Source: Cycas panzhihuaensis (taxonomy: Eukaryota; Cycadophyta). From it: 64,000 bases of DNA. The first letter of the stretch is position 1; each line of letters begins with the position of its first letter. Both the position numbers and the translations under genes were made by a program. The DNA lies in assembly GCA_023213395.1 (NCBI GenBank), contig CM041465.1, positions 94,929,741-94,993,740 on the forward strand, read 5' to 3'. The notes under the pieces are model-generated. The model did no database searches, had not been told where the DNA came from, and worked only from the letters and a program-made list of their open reading frames with translations. Below are positions 10,120 to 20,370 of this stretch, one piece after another.

Positions 10120-11570
10120 AATAATAGACAAGGTTTATTTCTTTGTTTTGTACTTTCTCCCTTATAAAGTGATGCTGGACTTCAATGTGTTTTGTTTTGG
10201 CATGAAAAACTAGATTCTTGGTAAGTTTGATTGCACTTTGATTGTCACAGAAAATAGAAGTTGCTATCTCTTATCGAACATTTATGTCTTCCAATAATTG
10301 TCAAAGCTAGACAGCTTCGATAGTTGCACTTACTGCTGATTTATATTCTACTTCTGTTGATGATAAAGCAACTGTGGCTTGCTTCTTAGAGCTCTAAGAT
10401 ATTGGTGAGCACTAAGAAGCGATGGCTGCTAGTGGATTTTCTTTGATCTTTGTCACCTGCCTAGTCTGAGTCATAAAAGCCTGTTAATTAAGGTGGAGAA
10501 CTCCTTGGAAAGTTCAGTTTCAATTCTATTGTTCCTTTGAGATACCTTAGAATTCTCTTGGTAGCATTCCAATGTCTTATCTTTGGTTCATGCATGTATT
10601 TAGATATTAAACTCACAGCGTATGATATATCTGGTCTAGTTGCTATGAGGTAGATAAGACTCCCAACAAGTTGTCTGTACAGTGTTGCATCATAGGAGTG
10701 ATCTTCTTGACTTGAAGTTAAATTACAGTTTACTTCCATTGGAGTGGCATAGGGGTTATAGTCTTCCATTCTAAATTTGGTTAGAAGATCTTTGATGTAT
10801 TTACTTTGGCACATAGTGATCAAGTTGTCCTATTGTTGAACCTAAATTCCTAAGTAAAAGCTCAAGATCCCAAGATTTATCATTTCAAACTTGTTTCCTA
10901 GTTGTTTCTTCATATCTGCTATGGAGATTTCATCATCTCCAGCTATGAGCATGTCATCAACATAGACTGCTATAATGGTTATTGCTTCATTCTTGTTTTT
11001 CTTGTACAGACTTGAATCTGAACTACATTTTTGAAAACCATTTTTGCAAAGATAATTATCTAATTTTATGTACCATGCATGGGGGGCCTATTTCAATCCA
11101 TATAGAGCCCATTTTAGTCTACAGACTAAATGTTCTTGACCTGCCATAACGTACCCTTCTGGTTGAGACATGTAGACTTCTTCTTTAATATCTCCATTTA
11201 AGAAGGCACTTTTGACATCTAATTGGTAGATTTTCCAATTTTTGCAAGCTGCTATAGCTATGATTATTCTCATAGTATTTATTTTGGCCACTAGAGAAAA
11301 TGTTTCTTCATAATCTATGCCTGCTGTCTGTGTATATCCTTTTGCAACTAACCTGGCTTTATGTTTCTCTATTTTCCCATCTGGACCTCTTTTGATCTTA
11401 TAGATCCATTTGTAGCCTACAATTGATTTATTAGAGGGAAGCTCAACTAGATCCGAGGTCTGATTTTCGATTATTGAATCCATTTCAGAATCCATAGCAT
11501 TTCTCCATTCAGCATGCTCTTTTGCTTCTGTGAAGTGTTGAGGTTCAACACTGCTGATTAGAGCTTTTGG
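10120..11570 (-). pseudogene. Reverse transcriptase and RNase H of D
   Basis: RVT_2 starts near 11495 (MDSEMDSI) with LPSNKSIVGYKWIYKIK, KARLVAKGYTQ, IYQLDVKSAFLNGD and EEVYMSQPEGY. The LYGLK box is followed by TAG (11088-11090) in place of Gln. The catalytic YVDD box is intact (about 10951-10968, AVYVDDMLIAGDD). After a stop at 10824, MCQSKYIKDLL to YLKGTIELKL covers the connection, then YDSD-stop-AGD marks the start of RNase H with Trp changed to stop. A frameshift near 10440 moves the remainder (SSKKQATVALSSTEVEY, FHAKTKHIEV, DILTKPLGKEKF) to another frame. Confidence 0.85.
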
Positions 11571-11573
11571 TGT

Positions 11574-12010
11574 CTAACTCCTTGTTCCATGAGAGAGAAT
11601 TTCTCCTTTATTTCCTTCTAAGATCTTGAGATACCATTTTGGTAATTTCTTTTGATTCTCTCCTTCAACCTCTGAAATAGTTTCTGACGTTGACTCTGTG
11701 CTTGAGTCATGTATGACATTCTTTGAAGTTTCTTTAGTGATGACACTAGATTCTTCTTCTTCTAGATGACTGCAAGGAGGGATTTGAGGTATTATTTCGA
11801 GTATCTTAGTCTGATCTTCTTCTCTGTCTTCTTCATTGAAGATGACATCTTGACTTACGTAGACTTTGTTGGTTATAGGATCAATGAACTTATATGCTTT
11901 TAAATTTTTGTTGTATCCCACCATGATGCATTCAATGTTTTTTGAGTCCAACTTTGCTCTTTTTTTGTCTGGAATATAAACAAATGCTTGGCTGCCAAAA
12001 ACTTTTAAAT
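11574..12010 (-). pseudogene. Integrase C-terminal region and linker of D
   Basis: Reads FGSQAFVYIPDKKRAKLDSKNIE, then MVGYNKNLKAYKFIDP and VYVSQDVIFNEEDRE, the standard end of copia integrase, followed by an acidic, Ser/Thr-rich linker and LPKWYLKILEG, a common lead-in to reverse transcriptase. It is in the same frame as gag, integrase and reverse transcriptase, and ends at a TAG (11574-11576). Confidence 0.8.
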
Positions 12011-12035
12011 GACTTATGTCTGGTTTCCTTCCGGT

Positions 12036-13300
12036 CTAGGCTTCTTCTAGTGTGGATTCAATTAAAGCTTTGGTTGGAATCCTGTTTAACAAGTAACAGG
12101 CTATGCTGACAACTTCAGCCTAATAAGATTTGGAGATGTTCTTAGTGTGTATCATGCTTCATACCATTTCCATAATGACTCGATTTTTTCGCTCTGCAAC
12201 TCCATTAGATTGAGGTGTGTATGGAGTTGTAAATTATCTTTGTATTCCTCTATCCTTAAAAAATTCCAAAAATTCTTTGGAAATGTATTCACCTCCTCCA
12301 TCTGATCTTAAACACTTAATTTTGGCATTACTTTCCAACTCGGCTTCTGCTTTGAATTCTTTGAATACATCTAGGGCTTCAAATTTTGTATGCAGAAAAT
12401 AGATCCAAATTTTTCTAGTGAGATCATCTATGAAAGTGATAAAATATCTTTTCTTATTAATTGAATGTGGAGTGATGGGTCCACAAAGATTAGTGTGAAC
12501 TAATTCTAATTTTTCTTTAGCTCTCCATGTACTTTCTTGAAAGGGAAGTCTATGCTGCTTACCAAACTGACAATCTTTGCAAACAAAATTATTTGATGTG
12601 ATGGGAGGTAGTCCAACTACTAGATTTTTCTTTTCCATATTTTTTAGCTTCTCCATGGGAAGATGTCCATACTTGAAATGCCACATTTTATCATTATTGT
12701 TTATAGCAGTACATGCTTTTACATCATATAAGATGGGATGAGACATTAGTCTGTATAGATCATTATATTCTACTCCTTTTGCAACTAGCTTCCCATTATT
12801 TTTCATGTCATATATATAGAAAAATCCCTTTTCATCAAAGAGTGTACTCATTCCCTTCTTTTTTAGTTGGGCGACAGAGAGGAGATTCATTTTTAGATCT
12901 GGTACCAGGAGGACATCACCTATTTTTTCTACCTTGTCTTCAATTTTTACAACTATTATTCCTACTCCCTTGATTTTGAAGGAGTATTTGTCTCCAAGCT
13001 CCATAGATTTGTTTGCAGTGTAGGGCTGTAAATCTTTAAACCACTCTTCTTGACTGGTCATGTGACATGATGCTCTAGAGTCAATGTACCAGACTTCTTT
13101 ATCTTGTAAGCTTGTTGTTAGAGCAACGATAAAGGCTATTGCTTCTTCTTCATATTGGTCATTATTGTTGGTTTGCTCTTTGTTGTAATTCCCCATTGGC
13201 TTCTTCCCTCTCTGAGTATCACAACTATAACATATGATGTTTCTTCCTCTTCCTCTTGGATCTGACCACCGTCCTCGTGATGTGATGCCTGATTCTTGCC
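12036..13300 (-). pseudogene. Zinc-knuckle remnant, protease and integrase of D
   Basis: A partial zinc knuckle (ICYSCD, His/Cys half missing) lies near 13210-13240. The protease site is WYIDSRASCHMTS near 13075, with Gly of the usual DSGAS changed to Arg. GAG-pre-integrase shows MWHFKYGHLPMEKL and CKDCQFGKQHRLPF. The integrase core reads VHTNLCGP (first catalytic Asp to Asn), ITFIDDLTRKIWIYFL, LRSDGGGEY (second Asp present) and NGVAERKNR (Glu present). Stops at 12234 (Gln), 12159 (Arg CGA to TGA), 12120 (Trp) and 12036 (Trp) are all in frame and explicable as C-to-T or G-to-A changes. Confidence 0.85.
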
Positions 13301-13304
13301 GACC

Positions 13305-13985
13305 TCATGCTGATCCATAGTACTCAATATTTCTTCCACGTCCTCTACTTCGACCTTGGGATCCTAGATTCAACTTGGATGCAAAGGCATCCTCGAGATT
13401 TGTAGTGTCTTCATACCTTTTATTTCTTTGTTCTTGTTGCAGGAGCGACCACATTAAAGAGTCCAAAGACATAGTTGCCAATTGACTGGAGTTTATGATA
13501 GTAGTGATTATGACATCAAATGATCTGGGTAACTTACTAACAATAAGTTCAACCAGATTTCGTTTAGTGAGAGGATCACCGGCGTTAATAAGGTTGTTTC
13601 TCAAAGAGATTACTTTATGTAGAAATTCTGTAATAGTTTTAGACTCTTTCATTTACAGGTTGAACAATTCAGCTTTCAGGGTTATTATTTTTGCCTTATT
13701 TTTTTTACTATACATGTTCTCCAGATACTGCCATATACTAGCAGTGGACTACAGATTTTCAATGTAGACAAGAAGTGAATCAGAAATGGACAACTTAAGT
13801 ATAATAACCCTTGTACTATCCCTTTCTTCCCAATTCATTTGAGTGGCTCCTGCTTCCTTTGGCTTTTGCTTAGATCCAATGGCAATTTGCCAGGCATTTT
13901 TGGCCCTAAGTAGAGTCTCTATTTTAATTTTCCAAATGTGATAATTGCTATCAGTTAATTTGTCACCATCAGATAAAGCAAGCAC
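13305..13985 (-). pseudogene. Gag of D (UBN2-like), two or three in-frame stops
   Basis: Starts MLALSDGDKLTDSNYHIWK, with a NYHIWKIKIETLLRAKNAW motif typical of copia gag, then NKAKIITLKAELFNL, MKESKTITEFLHKV, RNNLINAGDPL and LPRSFDVIITTI. A basic glycine/arginine-rich tail (GSQGRSRGRGRN) precedes the zinc-knuckle region. Stops at 13749, about 13653 and 13305 lie in one frame, and the frame continues into pol without a shift, consistent with a single Gag-Pol polyprotein. Confidence 0.8.
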
Positions 13986-13989
13986 AGAA

Positions 13990-14657
13990 GTTGCTATGAG
14001 AATCTCACAACTAGGTTTTGGAAGCCCTAGGCTGTACTTTTATATGGATTTCCATATGGTACAGAAATTATACGGATGGGTATGAATGATACCTCAAAAG
14101 AAAGATATAAATGTGAGGAGTTCAGATCTGCAATCGCTTTTTGATTTGGTCTGTTAATCTGAGAGAAACTGCCCTTGAAAGGGTACGGTCGATGCCCTCA
14201 TTTTAGAGGAAAAGTGCTTGAAATACCAGATGAAATTACTTCAAACAGAGGTGCAATACTCCAACAATGAAGTCTTGAAGAAGATCTAAGTGAAAAACTG
14301 TGAAAATTTTGAAAAAATTTCACTTGCAAGGTTAAACATGGCACAGACCTGAAAATGGGCAAAAACACCCTGAAAACATCTTCAAATCAATTCGGCTCAC
14401 AAGAGAGAAATGTTTAGGACGACCCGATCTACAAACTGGCCAAGTTTCATCTCGATCTGAGTACTTGAAAATTTTGGCCGTACGGTGGTACCAATCTATA
14501 CAGGTGCCTCTAGAAACTTCCTGCAATTTCTGAAAGTCTTTTCCTATAATTTCTGAAAGTCTTTGCCTTGCCTTTGATCTTATGTCAAGATGCCTCCTTA
14601 TTTGAGTACTAAAGAATTTCTTCAATTTGACTTATAAACTCCTGAATCTAAATACCA
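13990..14657 (-). other. Leader and primer-binding site of D
   Basis: Untranslated leader between 5' LTR and gag. The primer-binding site, read on the minus strand as TGGTATTTAGATTCAGG, is at 14641-14657 directly beside the LTR; it retains TGGTAT of the consensus. An open stretch of 97 codons (14332-14625) is here but has no recognisable domain. Confidence 0.7.
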
Positions 14658-14875
14658 TGTTGGGAATAGCCTTCGTAGGAATGAAAGAATCTTGATCATT
14701 AATGCTCAATGTATACATATATATACAATGAGAAGTTTCAACTACCTAATAACTATCAAACCTAATTATGACACATGTCCAACACTTAATTACCTTTCAT
14801 TAAGGTGGACTTATGTCCTAATACATTTATGTCTTAACACCCTTATGTCCTAAGATAAAATATTATACTCTAATA
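14658..14875 (-). repeat. 5' LTR of D
   Basis: 218 bp, partner of 9795-10012. A TATATATACAATG segment near 14715 is the likely core promoter in one orientation, though orientation-specific signals were not resolved. Confidence 0.95.
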
Positions 14876-14880
14876 ATTTA

Positions 14881-16740
14881 TTCATGTAAAATCTTGATAT
14901 ACCTATATAATTTTTCCTTCACAATAAAAATTAAACTTTGATCCTCATTGATTGATCAATTCATCTTTATTATGATCAATTTTTTGATTGGTTCTACGTA
15001 TTTTTATCTGTCTATTATTCGTGTAATTATCTTTCGCGCTTTTTCTTGTTGATTTTTTTCTTTTACAATATTTTAGTTTAATTTAATTAGATTAAAATTT
15101 ACTTTTAAATTTGTCTATAACCCCTCTTAGTTCATAGTCATTGGTTCTATTAAAGTCTGTATGACCCTGGTTTATTTATAAAGGGGTAGTTTCTAAAGGT
15201 TAATAAATTATTTTTAATAATTTTGGATTTTGAGAGATTGAATTCTTTTTTATATTTTTTGGATTCTATTATCCCCCTTCATAGGCTAGCAGTAGGTCAC
15301 ATGCACTATCCAGGTAACTGGAGGCTCTAGTGAAAAGGGGCTTAAGACCCTTCCTTTCTTCAATTTTGTACCATAAGTGATAGGCTTCACTATTTTTCTA
15401 ATATCTCCCTATCTAGGAGTCTATTTTTTGAATGGTTGGATTCATTGGAAAGTTAACTCAATGATTTACATACTGAAGTTGGTTTCATACTAATTTGAAG
15501 CTCTTATGTAGGTGTTTTAGGCTACTAAAATTATCCCTCCTATTTGATCTTATTTTGAGCTTCTTTCATCATTTTTTAAGCAATTTATTGAAGGATATTC
15601 ATGTCATATTGATATACTAACCTGCTTTGGTAGATTTCACCTTAAATTTCAAGTCTTATATATGCTTTTTTGGCTAAATATTTTGTAGATTTACCCTTGA
15701 AGAAAAAGGCAACCATTTGGATAACATTTTACAAACAAAGAGCTTTCTAACCCTTAATTTACTTCATTTCAAGCCTTTTATTTCATTTTATTTCATTTAT
15801 AGCTCATTCAATTTCATTTTAAGGCTCATATTAAGCTCATTTTAGTTTATTTAAAGGTTATTTTATTTCATTATTAAAGATCATTCTAAAGCTTATTTTT
15901 AAAAAAATTATTACACTTCAAAGCTCATATAGAGTTTATTTTATGGCATTTTGAAGCTCATTTAAAGGCTCACTTTATTTCTTTTTCATTTCATGACATT
16001 TTAGAGCTCTTTTACTTTATTTAAAAGGTTCATTTTATCTCATATTTACATCAATTAAAAGCTTATTTCATTTCATTCTTGTTATATTTTTTCAAGTTGG
16101 TTTTATTTGCTATTAAAAGGAACCTTATTTGTTAACAAGACTATATCTAAAATTAAATTTTACATTAAAAAGATAACTTTCCAAATGAACACCCTTTTTC
16201 TAACCTTATAAGGGGAATAATTAGGACCCCTTAAGTTACCGCCCCACACACGATCTTAGCCTACTCATATTAGATGAGGAACATCATTAACTATTAGGTG
16301 TAATAGGTGGTAGGATGAGGTGGAATACCCTATCTTTTTGGAATTTATAGACTAGGATAGACCCAAGGGGGTGAGTGTATTGGTTTGAAAAGCTTTCACC
16401 ACTAGATTTATTTCTAAGCATAAGTCTAATAAAGGTGGATCAACAGATCAAGTGGTTCTTATATCTTCTTAATAGTCTATGTACTGAGGTATATAGAGCC
16501 TAGTGGTTACATACTGGTCCCTGATTTTTCACTTGTAGGCAGGCACCACTAGACAGGATAGTAACCAAAATATTCCCTTCAAGATTCTTAAACTTAGAGC
16601 CTAGAAACCATTAGGTACCTAGGATATATAAACATTTGTACCTTGGGCACATTTGAATATTTTCTCATATAAACATTTGTATTTTCTTTGGATTATATAT
16701 TAAAGTTCTTCTTTATAATGACAATAAATTTTTATAATAT
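14881..16740 (+). other. Leader of C, right of D
   Basis: No coding is readable. It contains T-rich sequence, a GC-containing patch TCTTTCGCGC near 15030, and a simple repeat array at about 15765-16090. The length of about 1.9 kb is long for a leader, so an additional decayed insertion here is possible. Confidence 0.45.
15765..16090. repeat. Degenerate TTTATTTCATT / AAGCTCAT repeat array
   Basis: Short units alternating TTTCATTTTA-type and AAGGCTCATTTTA-type segments recur about 15 times with irregular 20-30 base spacing. Purity is low. It lies in the leader of C upstream of gag. Confidence 0.65.
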
Positions 16741-16743
16741 GAT

Positions 16744-17200
16744 CATACATATATTTGATGGTACTAACATTCTACATTAGAGTAAAATGATGAAATCAAT
16801 TTTTATAGCTAAAAATTTGTGGGAGTTTATGAAGGATACTTATGATTACTTAGGTGACAATGCTACCTCATATCAGAAACAAGCTTATAAAGAATATGAG
16901 AGAAAGGATAATGAAGCACTAGCATTAATATTATGTGCTTTGGAAGACCATATATTTTCTAGTATAAGTGAAATGACTAGATCAAAGGATGCATGGGATA
17001 CCTTGAAAATGATTTATGTAGGAGCCACATTTACTAAAAAAGGTAATGTATCCATCATAAGAGAATTAGAAGAAATAAGATATATTGATAATGTGTTGCA
17101 TGAAGATCTACTATCTATAGGATAGATGATGGAATAGGACTACAATGTTGTGTTTGATAATGGTGAGTATACTATTACCCTAAAAGACTCCATCAAAGAA
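16744..17200 (+). pseudogene. Copia gag remnant of C (UBN2-like)
   Basis: Starts IFDGTNILH, then TAG (16778-16780) where copia gag has Trp, then SKMMKSIFIAKNLWEFMKD, YKEYERKDNEALALILCAL, DHIFSSISEMTRSKDAWDTL and GNVSIIRELEEIRY. This is a clear UBN2 gag pattern. The longest open part is 16787-17125. The frame ends at a TAG and decays further; no zinc knuckle follows. Confidence 0.8.
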
Positions 17201-17389
17201 GATGATTACTATAAGGTAGAAGTTGAGAAAGATAAAGGTTCTAATGGAGTTAGATCTTCCATATCTAGTCTAAATGTTCAAAAATGGGTCTAAAGACAAC
17301 ATGACCTAATAAATATGCATGACAACAACTTTGAAAGGAGATTCACATGCTCTAATAGGGTCAACCTTACTTTACTAAGCCAAGTTCTA

Positions 17390-17570
17390 GAACCACATGA
17401 GTCCCACACTCTTAAAGAGACCAACATTACAAAGGAATCAGTACAGGATGGTGATATTAAATTTGTCTATTACATAGCAAAGGAATAAGTAGTATATATC
17501 TTTCCTAAGGTCCTTGGAAAGTTCAAGTTTAATAAATTTAGAGATAAGCTTGGAGTTACATAAAATGAAC
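17390..17570 (+). pseudogene. RNase H C-terminal tail of C after an internal pol deletion
   Basis: Reads KESVQDGDIKFVYYIAKE, stop, VVYIFPKVLGKFKFNKFRDKLGV, which matches the standard end of copia RNase H (DIFTKAL...FRDKLGV). It lies only about 200 bases after gag sequence, so protease, integrase, reverse transcriptase and most of RNase H are missing. This makes C dependent on another copia element for movement, if it moved in this form. Confidence 0.7.
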
Positions 17571-17584
17571 ATTATGGGGGAGAA

Positions 17585-17887
17585 TGTCAAAAATAATATT
17601 CATTTTCTCTAAGGAGTATACATAGTGACATTGGAACTCTATAGGGACATCTTTAGCCATCATCAACTAACCTAGGTAATAGGTATATATTTTTATATTT
17701 ATTTTTTATTATTTTTTTATTTAAAAAAAGGTGTCAGTTGATGGAGGACTTTCCCAACATCTCAACTATAAATATAGAGTTCAAATGATCAATGGTGTTC
17801 TTTAACACCACCCTCTATTGGAATGTTGTTGATTTTTTGTCATTATGGCATTATAACTTGTTCTACTCTATCCCTATGTACTCTTCA
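17585..17887 (+). repeat. 3' LTR of C
   Basis: 303 bp starting TGTCAAAAATAATATT and ending TGTACTCTTCA, the better preserved copy at the left end. The purine tract GGGGGAGAA is at 17576-17584. Confidence 0.85.
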
Positions 17888-19705
17888 AGAACTATTCCTA
17901 AAATATAATCAAAATTCTTGCGTATTGATTGACCAATTCCTAATCTATTTTTCTCATTAAAATTCTAAATAGGATAAGAGAAATAATGCCAAAAAACTCT
18001 ATAAGATCATTAAAACTTTAAAAAAATAAAATTAAATTAAAAGGAAGGAAATGACCTACCTTATAGTCTTTCATTTATAGAATCCATTAATTGATAATTT
18101 CATCATCAAAATGAAGCTCCAATATGGCTAAAATAGAGCAACTTACTAATATGGATGTTAATAAAAGTACAATGGAGAAATAATCTAGAAATGATTTAAA
18201 ATCAATTTCTCATATAATCTTAGCAGAATTTTTATTTCACCTACAGGATTTTGAGCATAAAAAGGGGTGAAAATACTTAGAACCCTATTAAGGAAAGGTT
18301 TAAGTCTTCTTAGTTTGTACTCTTAAGACAAGCCACTCACCTCCTTAGAGAGCTCTTTAGTACTAGGGCTAGATGTGTGGACTTCTATAGGTTATAAATA
18401 GGAACCTATATAATTAAGATTCCCTTACTTTTGAATGAGAAATAAGAAAATAACCTAAATATAAATAATTATCAACATCATAAGAGCAATCTAATGTACC
18501 CTACATAAGCAAATTAAATGACAAGCTATCTACTACTTTAACAAGAAAAGAAAAAAAATGCATAAGTGAAATATACCAACTTACCTACAAGAAGATGCTT
18601 ACTTGAAGAGAGTGATAGGATGTGCCTTAAATTCGTGTTATAATGACCTTAATATCTCTAATCCAAAGCTCCAACAAATCACAAGAAGTAAGGGAACGAG
18701 CTTTGAAATAAGAAGAGTAGTAGGAATGAAGAATAATACATGAAGAAAAAGGAGAGATTTGAAGAAGATATAGCCAAAGGAAGAAAAGGATAAGAGGTTG
18801 AGTGTATATAGCCCCAAGTCCTCAATTTCTTTAGTTAATGAATAGGGATCAAACTTTAAAATAGGCTCCTATAAGATGCAAGTGATGGTCACAAGGGATG
18901 AATCCAAAATTTGATAGTACTTCATTTTATAAGTTATTCTCCTCCTCCTTGTGAAGAAAATGAATCAGTTTTTATAAAGCAAAAATGAAGAGGAGTAGTT
19001 ATAAAATTAGGGGAAATTAGGGTTGTAGTTTCTTACAAACTAATATCTATATGATGGAAATAAATAACTAGTCATTATATATATATATATATATATATTT
19101 AATGTGGGAACATAAAATATATAACCTATAGTGAAAAGCTTGAGTTATATTAAAAAATACAAGCTAAAATATACTAAAAATGTGAGCTACTCATAGGTCA
19201 TATTTTATGTTATATGTAGGTCATGTTTCAAAAAATAGGTCATATTTTTTGGTAGGCCTAGAAAATACAACCTACAATAAAAAATATGACTTGGAACAAT
19301 TGCTAAAAATTAGAGATTTTGTTACAAAAATTTAAGAAAAATAGGATAGTATTTGGTAAAAAAGTAAAATATAAAGCTAACAAAGGGGTACATGAAGTAG
19401 AGTGAGGATTTCAAGAGGCAAAATGAGTAAAAAGAAGTGAAACTTATTAAGTAAAAGTGAGTGCTGAAAGAGTACAATATAAAGGCAAGGTAGATATTTG
19501 GAAGAAGTTGGAATAAGCCACTTTTATGATCTTTGCATTATAAGCAATAATAGTTAAGCACAAGCATAATTTGTGTGAGATCTTTCAACTATCATACCAA
19601 GTAATCTATTAAATCACCATGAAATTATATAATCAAGCCCTAACAACAAATAGGATAAGGTAAAGTACCTCGCTAATTTCAAAAGAAGATGTGGTTAATT
19701 AAAAC
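17888..19705 (-). repeat. Left LTR of G, segment right of the C insertion
   Basis: Resumes the homology to the right LTR (about 41490 onward), for example GATTGACCAATTCCTAATC, AGATCATTAAAACTTTAA, TAGTACTAGGGCTAGATGTG and TTAAGCACAAGCATAAT. About 860 bases (18561-19423) have no counterpart in the right LTR (gap near 42160); both an insertion here and a deletion there are possible. The extra part contains an (AT)n microsatellite at about 19077-19098. Confidence 0.6.
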
Positions 19706-20019
19706 TTTTGCCTCCTTAGTAATGGAAGCTCCATAAACATATTAAAGTAAGATGGTGAATATTGCTAACGTTGCCAAAACTAATTTGTTCAAGAACCTAA
19801 GTTACCTAAGCTATTCATTAAGTTACTTATAAGGATGAGAATGTGACTAATTACAAAATGGACAAATGAGGTGAAAGGGTGAGGTTGATTGTCAAGCCTT
19901 GACACAATCCCACCTATTTTCCTAAACTAACTACTTAAAAATAAATACTTAAGTTTTTTTAATTTTTTGTTACTTTTACTTTTTTATTATTAATTACAAA
20001 TGTAAATGACATATATATA

Positions 20020-20370
20020 AGGATGTATCAACCGTAGTTTAGCCTTATTAGTGGTTGATTTTTAGAGGTTTGGCACCCACCATAGTTTTACCTCATTAGT
20101 GGTTGATTTTCAAAGGTTTGGCCAATATAGTTTAGCCTCTTTAGTGACCATCCCATATCTTGTAAGTGAGTAAGGCTATGGTCTCAAAGATACTACAACT
20201 ATCATGAGGATGTGATAGGGATTACCATAATTTAGGATATTTAGTAGATAAATTTTTAGAGCCATAGTTTATTCTCATTCTAGAGGAGTAAACCATCTTA
20301 TAGGATTTGGAGGAATCTACCATAGTTTAAGGTCTTTAGTAGATGGATTTCTCAGAGCTATAGTTTATGC
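20020..20370. repeat. Degenerate tandem repeat around CATAGTTTAGGCTCTTTAGTAG
   Basis: Units carry CATAGTTTA(G)-type words followed by CTC-TTAGTAG-type words and a TTTTCAGAG or TTTTTAGAG segment. Several units of 60-80 bases occur here, and two to three more at 22230-22345, so the array family is dispersed within G. Confidence 0.65.

Larger units (their letters stand above)
9795..14875 (-). mobile_element. Complete Ty1/copia element D (5,081 bp), nested in C
   Basis: Both LTRs are 218 bp (9795-10012 and 14658-14875), start TGTTGGGAA and end TCTAACA or TCTAATA. A perfect 5-bp target duplication ATTTA flanks the element (9790-9794, 14876-14880). By hand count the LTRs differ at 10 sites, all transitions (about 95% identical), the youngest in this nest. 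On the minus strand: 5' LTR (right), primer site (14641-14657), leader, gag-protease-integrase-RT-RNase H, purine tract (10013-10022), 3' LTR (left). One reading frame runs from 13985 to about 10450 with only in-frame stops, followed by one frameshift in RNase H. Confidence 0.95.
8656..17887 (+). mobile_element. Non-autonomous copia element C, inserted in G's left LTR and carrying D
   Basis: LTRs of equal length, 303 bp each (8656-8958 and 17585-17887), about 87% identical by hand count, bound a + strand element. The primer-binding site TGGTTTTAGAGCAATTGG is at 8961-8978 and the purine tract GGGGGAGAA at 17576-17584. Element D (9795-14875) is nested in the leader. Without D it is about 4.1 kb. 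Only gag (from about 16744) and the last part of RNase H (about 17400-17565) are readable, so most of pol is deleted. Flanks (AGCAT, AGAAC) are not a clear target duplication, but the right LTR of G gives the empty site. Confidence 0.85.

Noticed and set aside
12713-12973. Plus-strand 86-codon stretch
   Set aside because: Shadow of the protease/GAG-pre-integrase frame of D on the opposite strand.
15020-15060. TCTTTCGCGC segment as the end of a nested gypsy LTR in the leader of C
   Set aside because: It resembles some plant gypsy LTR ends, but no partner repeat or target duplication was found on either side.
20020-20370. CRISPR-like array
   Set aside because: Units are degenerate, with no constant repeat and unique spacers, and the genome is eukaryotic.
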